Source: an uncultured Bacilli bacterium (lineage in GTDB: Bacteria; Bacillota_I; Bacilli_A; RF39; UBA660). Taken from it: 64,000 nt of DNA. The notes beneath the pieces are model-generated. The model made no database searches. It worked only from the letters and a program-made list of their open reading frames with translations, and had not been told where the DNA came from. The position numbers were made by a program, and so were the translations under genes. The DNA is taken from the NCBI GenBank assembly GCA_947628565.1, contig CANRAH010000009.1:1-64000 (forward strand), read 5' to 3'. Shown piece by piece: positions 60,734 to 64,000 of this stretch. Position 1 is the stretch's first letter. Each line of letters opens with the position of its first letter.

Positions 60734-63263
60734 ATTTAATATCTTTTTTTAATTCAAACAATAAATTTAATGCTTCCATCGGTGTCATATTAATAGGATC
60801 TATTTCCTTTATTCTTTTTTCTACCTTGGATTCTTCTAAATCAAATTCGAGTGGTAATGATTCTTGTATTTTAATATCTCTTTTTTGCTCTTTAGATTCG
60901 TATACACTTAATATATCACTTGCTCTTTTTATTACGCTATTAGGAAGATGAGCTAAACTTGCAACATGTATACCATAACTTTTATCTACACTTCCATCTT
61001 TTATTTTGTGTAAAAAAGTTATTTTGCCATCTTCTTCATTAGCTGAAACATGTACATTTTTTAAATATTTTAAATTATTTTCTAAATCTGTAAGCTCGTG
61101 GTAATGAGTTGAAAACATCATCTTACATTTAGTGTTATCATGAATATATTCAATTATTGCTTGAGCTAATGCCATACCATCAAATGTTGCTGTACCGCGT
61201 CCTAATTCATCAAAAAGTATCAATGATGATGATGTTGCATTAGCAATTGCATTACTCGCTTCATTCATCTCTACCATAAAAGTAGATTCACCGCTTACCA
61301 AATCATCAGATGCTCCTATTCTTGTATATATAGCATCAAATATTTTAAGAGTCGCACTTGATGCTGGAACAAAGCATCCTATTTGAGCCATTATAACAGT
61401 TATTGCAAGTTGACGCATATATGTACTTTTTCCAGCCATATTAGGACCAGTTATAAGTAAAATATTTGTATTTTTATCCATATGTATATCGTTAGATACA
61501 TATTCTATTTCCTTAACTTTTTCAACTACAGCATGTCTATTATCTTTTATATCTATTATGTTTTCATCTGTCAAAGTTGGTCTTACATAATTATTCTCTT
61601 CTGTTACTGTTGAAAACGATTGAAGTACATCTATTTCACTTATAACCTTAGCAATTTCCTGCAATCTTGATATATATTTTTTTACTTCCTCTTTGATTTT
61701 AATGAAAATTTCATATTCCAAATTAATTATTTTTTCTTCAGCATTCAAAATCATAGATTCTTTTTCTTTTAATATTGGGCTAATATATCTTTCGCAGTTA
61801 GATAATGTTTGCTTTCTTTCATACCCATATTCTTCTTTAACTTGTCCAGTCATACCTTTAGATATTTCTATATAATAACCAAATACTTTATTATATCCTA
61901 CTTTAAGGGTTTTAATTCCTGTACGTTCTTTTTCTTCAGCTTCAAATTTAGCTATAAAATCCTTACCATTAGATCGTATATTTTTTAATTCATCTAAAGA
62001 TGCATCATACCCTTCTTTAATAATATAGCCTTCATGTATTGTGACTGGTGGATTTTCGTATATTGATTTATCTAGTAATAAATATAAGTCATCTAACGTT
62101 TCTATATCACTAAATCCTATTTGATTTAAAATATTTTTTATATCTGGTAAAACCTTTAAAGATGATTTTAACTGCAATAAATCTCTCGCATTAACATTTC
62201 CAAATGCTACTTTACCACATAACCTTTCAAGATCGTAAACTTCATAAAGTAAATTTCTCAAATCTTCTTTTAAAATAAATTCTTCAAGTAATTTTTCTAC
62301 TACATCGTATCTTTTATTTATTTCATCCTTATCTATTAATGGATTTTCTATATAAGTCTTTAGTAATCTTGATCCCATAGCTGTTTTGGTTTTATCCAAA
62401 AGCCAAATAAGTGAATATTGTCTTTGTTTAAGCCTTAATGTTTCAGTTAATTCCAAATTCCTTTTAGTATGAATATCCATTTTTAAATAATTTCTATTAA
62501 CTTTTACTATAGCCTTTTTTAAATGAGTTAAACTAGTCATTTTTATAGAACTTATATAAGATATAAGACTAATAATAGACTTAATTAATCTATAATCTTT
62601 TATATCACTATAAATATATTTATATTCATCATCTTCATTTATTAAATCTGATAAAGTAATAGATATATTATATTGATTTTTAAATAAATTAGTTATATTT
62701 TTATCAAATTCAGATGCTACAACAATTTCAGTTATATTAGCGCCTAAAATTTCATTTATTAAACTGTTTACGTTATGATCAAGTAAACTTGTATAAATAA
62801 CTCCAGTTGTTATATCAGTATATGATATAGCATATGAATCTTTAAAATCCATTATATTTCCTATATAATTAAATTCATTTTCCTTTAGTGCATCTGTATT
62901 TAAAATAGTACCTTTACTAATAATTCCAGTTATTCCACGTTCTACTATTCCTTTAGCATTTTTAGGATCTTCCAATTGATCACAAATACCTATTTTATAG
63001 CCCTTTTCTACCATCTTTTCAACATATACATCGATAGCATGATACGGTACCCCACACATTGGAACCCTTTCATCTAATCCTGCATTTCTTCCAGTTAAAG
63101 TTAATTCCAACTCTCTTGATGTTATTACAGCATCTTCAAAAAATGCTTCATAAAAGTCCCCTAATCTATAAAATATTATTACATCTTTATATTTATTTTT
63201 TACATCTATATAATGTCTCATCATAGGTGAAACCCTATTTAGATCAACATCTTCCATTTTCAT
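60732..63263 (-). CDS. mutS: DNA mismatch repair protein MutS
   Basis: An 843-residue MutS. The mismatch-binding domain starts with 'SPMMRHYIDVKNKYKDVIIFYRLGDFYEAFFEDA' (F-x-E wedge 'GDFYEAFF'), then the connector, core 'LRLKQRQYSLIWLLDKTKTAMGSRLLKTYI', and the ATPase with Walker A 'LLITGPNMAGKSTYMRQLA', Walker B 'LILFDELGRGTATFDGMALA' and 'MFSTHYHEL'. It recognises base mismatches and recruits MutL; mutL is not in the window. Length is normal and all motifs are intact. ATG with GGTGGTT site. Confidence 0.96.
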   Translation of the reverse strand: MKMEDVDLNRVSPMMRHYIDVKNKYKDVIIFYRLGDFYEAFFEDAVITSRELELTLTGRNAGLDERVPMCGVPYHAIDVYVEKMVEKGYKIGICDQLEDPKNAKGIVERGITGIISKGTILNTDALKENEFNYIGNIMDFKDSYAISYTDITTGVIYTSLLDHNVNSLINEILGANITEIVVASEFDKNITNLFKNQYNISITLSDLINEDDEYKYIYSDIKDYRLIKSIISLISYISSIKMTSLTHLKKAIVKVNRNYLKMDIHTKRNLELTETLRLKQRQYSLIWLLDKTKTAMGSRLLKTYIENPLIDKDEINKRYDVVEKLLEEFILKEDLRNLLYEVYDLERLCGKVAFGNVNARDLLQLKSSLKVLPDIKNILNQIGFSDIETLDDLYLLLDKSIYENPPVTIHEGYIIKEGYDASLDELKNIRSNGKDFIAKFEAEEKERTGIKTLKVGYNKVFGYYIEISKGMTGQVKEEYGYERKQTLSNCERYISPILKEKESMILNAEEKIINLEYEIFIKIKEEVKKYISRLQEIAKVISEIDVLQSFSTVTEENNYVRPTLTDENIIDIKDNRHAVVEKVKEIEYVSNDIHMDKNTNILLITGPNMAGKSTYMRQLAITVIMAQIGCFVPASSATLKIFDAIYTRIGASDDLVSGESTFMVEMNEASNAIANATSSSLILFDELGRGTATFDGMALAQAIIEYIHDNTKCKMMFSTHYHELTDLENNLKYLKNVHVSANEEDGKITFLHKIKDGSVDKSYGIHVASLAHLPNSVIKRASDILSVYESKEQKRDIKIQESLPLEFDLEESKVEKRIKEIDPINMTPMEALNLLFELKKDIK

Positions 63264-63382
63264 AAAACCACCACTATATTTATTTTAACAAATTATGGAA
63301 TTTAAATCTATATTTAAAAGAATAAAGTTAAAATTTTTAAAATAATTATCTTACTGTAAATTATTTTTTTGTCGTTAAAAAA

Positions 63383-63402
63383 AAGAAATTATTTAATTTC
63401 TT
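63383..63402 (-). terminator. Terminator after the PDZ-Lon protease gene
   Basis: Arms AAGAAAT and ATTTCTT with a six-base loop and an eight-T run on the minus strand. Confidence 0.65.
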
Positions 63403-63415
63403 CCTTCTAAAATTA

Positions 63416-64000
63416 TCAATTGTTTTTTAAATAATTTAATGCCTCATCAAATGTACCTACACCTACAATTTTTATTTTATAATTATATTTCTTTTTTACC
63501 TTTAGTGCTTCATCTAAATTTTCATTAGGTACTATAAATAAATCGGCTTTGCTTTTAACTGCACCTTTTATTTTATATTCTACCCCTCCTATAGCACCGA
63601 CATTACCGTTTTTATCAATTGTTCCTGTTCCCACAATTGTTTTACCTTTTGTTATATCTTCACTGACTAGCGCATTATATATTGCAAGACTCATCATAAG
63701 TCCACCACTAGATCCAGATTCATTTTCAGCTATTTTAACATTTATCTTAGGATTTGTTTCATATTCATTTAATTCATTTAAAAGTAACCCTAATTTTTTA
63801 TTATCATCACTTAAAAATATATATGCATATTTATCAAATACCTGGTCATTATTACTTACTTTTATATTTAATTTATCACCAACATTATTTTCATTAATTA
63901 TACTTGAAATATCATCTAAGCTAGATACATTTTGACCGTTTATAGATAATATTTCATCCCCTGTTATAATATTTGTATTACTACCATCAACAACATATGT
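63416..64000 (-). CDS. ylbL: PDZ and Lon-type (S16) protease, SepM/YlbL-like, 3' part
   Basis: The frame is open to the window edge and encodes the last 195 residues. It begins inside a PDZ domain ('ITGDEILSINGQNVSSLDDISSII'), and continues into a Lon/S16 peptidase domain with the nucleophile in 'ENESGSSGGLMMSLAIYN' and 'TGTIDKNGNVGAIGGVEYKIKGAVKSKADLFIVPNEN', where the catalytic Lys lies. This matches the YlbL/SepM family of secreted or membrane-anchored proteases that cleave peptides and process YneA-like regulators. The start and signal anchor lie beyond position 64000. The nearest internal ATG (63697) is not a real start. Confidence 0.88.
   Translation of the reverse strand, partial: TYVVDGSNTNIITGDEILSINGQNVSSLDDISSIINENNVGDKLNIKVSNNDQVFDKYAYIFLSDDNKKLGLLLNELNEYETNPKINVKIAENESGSSGGLMMSLAIYNALVSEDITKGKTIVGTGTIDKNGNVGAIGGVEYKIKGAVKSKADLFIVPNENLDEALKVKKKYNYKIKIVGVGTFDEALNYLKNN

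Overview
The window is very AT-rich DNA from a walled, Gram-positive-type bacterium that uses the standard bacterial code (TGG for Trp, TGA as a stop). Gene content and order (relA-dtd, comN-secDF, dnaB-dnaI, rpmF-yceD, yutD, yunB, spoVD-mraY-spoVE-like) point to a Bacilli-related Bacillota. The very low GC, short intergenic regions and many pseudopilin-, dockerin- and Ig-type surface proteins suggest an uncultured gut lineage near Erysipelotrichia/RF39; that placement is inference. Almost all genes lie on the minus strand. I found no rRNA, tRNA or CRISPR.

Layout. 1-7 kb: rpmF, yceD, tmcAL (+), hisS, an AI-2E-type permease, dtd and relA. 7-13 kb: an operon for three exported proteins (Ig-like BIG2 protein, 1201-residue repeat protein, membrane-anchored thioredoxin-like protein). 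13-19 kb: comN-secDF, the sporulation gene yunB, a CBS protein, and an RDD/zinc-ribbon membrane pair. 19-21.5 kb: a sortase substrate and a divergent class-B-like sortase. 21.5-35.5 kb: a murein cluster (ftsW/spoVE-like, TPM protein, lemA, mraY, ldh, spoVD-like) in which two genes are split by mobile elements. 35.6-39 kb: three unrecognised genes. 39-46 kb: cadmium/zinc-type ATPase with its ArsR regulator, an intact second class B PBP, and a dockerin-array protein. 46-64 kb: TPM/zinc-ribbon pair, yutD, a DUF4015-type glycoside hydrolase, folD, a cysteine desulfurase, dnaI, dnaB, rubrerythrin, a phosphoesterase, tgt, murF, an amidoligase with a membrane partner, mutS, and the 3' part of a PDZ-Lon protease.

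Main result. Two small elements, each with its own unrelated large serine recombinase, interrupt the two partners of one predicted septal/spore peptidoglycan synthase. Element 1 (about 2.97 kb, CYTH-domain cargo) sits in the ftsW/spoVE-like SEDS gene just before its last transmembrane helix. Element 2 (about 4.6 kb, LysR-like and HAD cargo) sits in the spoVD-like transpeptidase gene between the SxN and KTG motifs. In both cases removing the element at a short direct repeat (CCC or TGTAT) restores a full-length reading frame, of 362 and 636 codons. An intact second class B PBP lies 6 kb away, and yunB indicates a sporulation heritage. This suggests, but does not prove, a skin-like arrangement in which precise excision in a terminally differentiating cell rebuilds both partners. 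The element 2 recombinase also reads through its own attachment site, so its C-terminus should differ between the integrated and circular forms.
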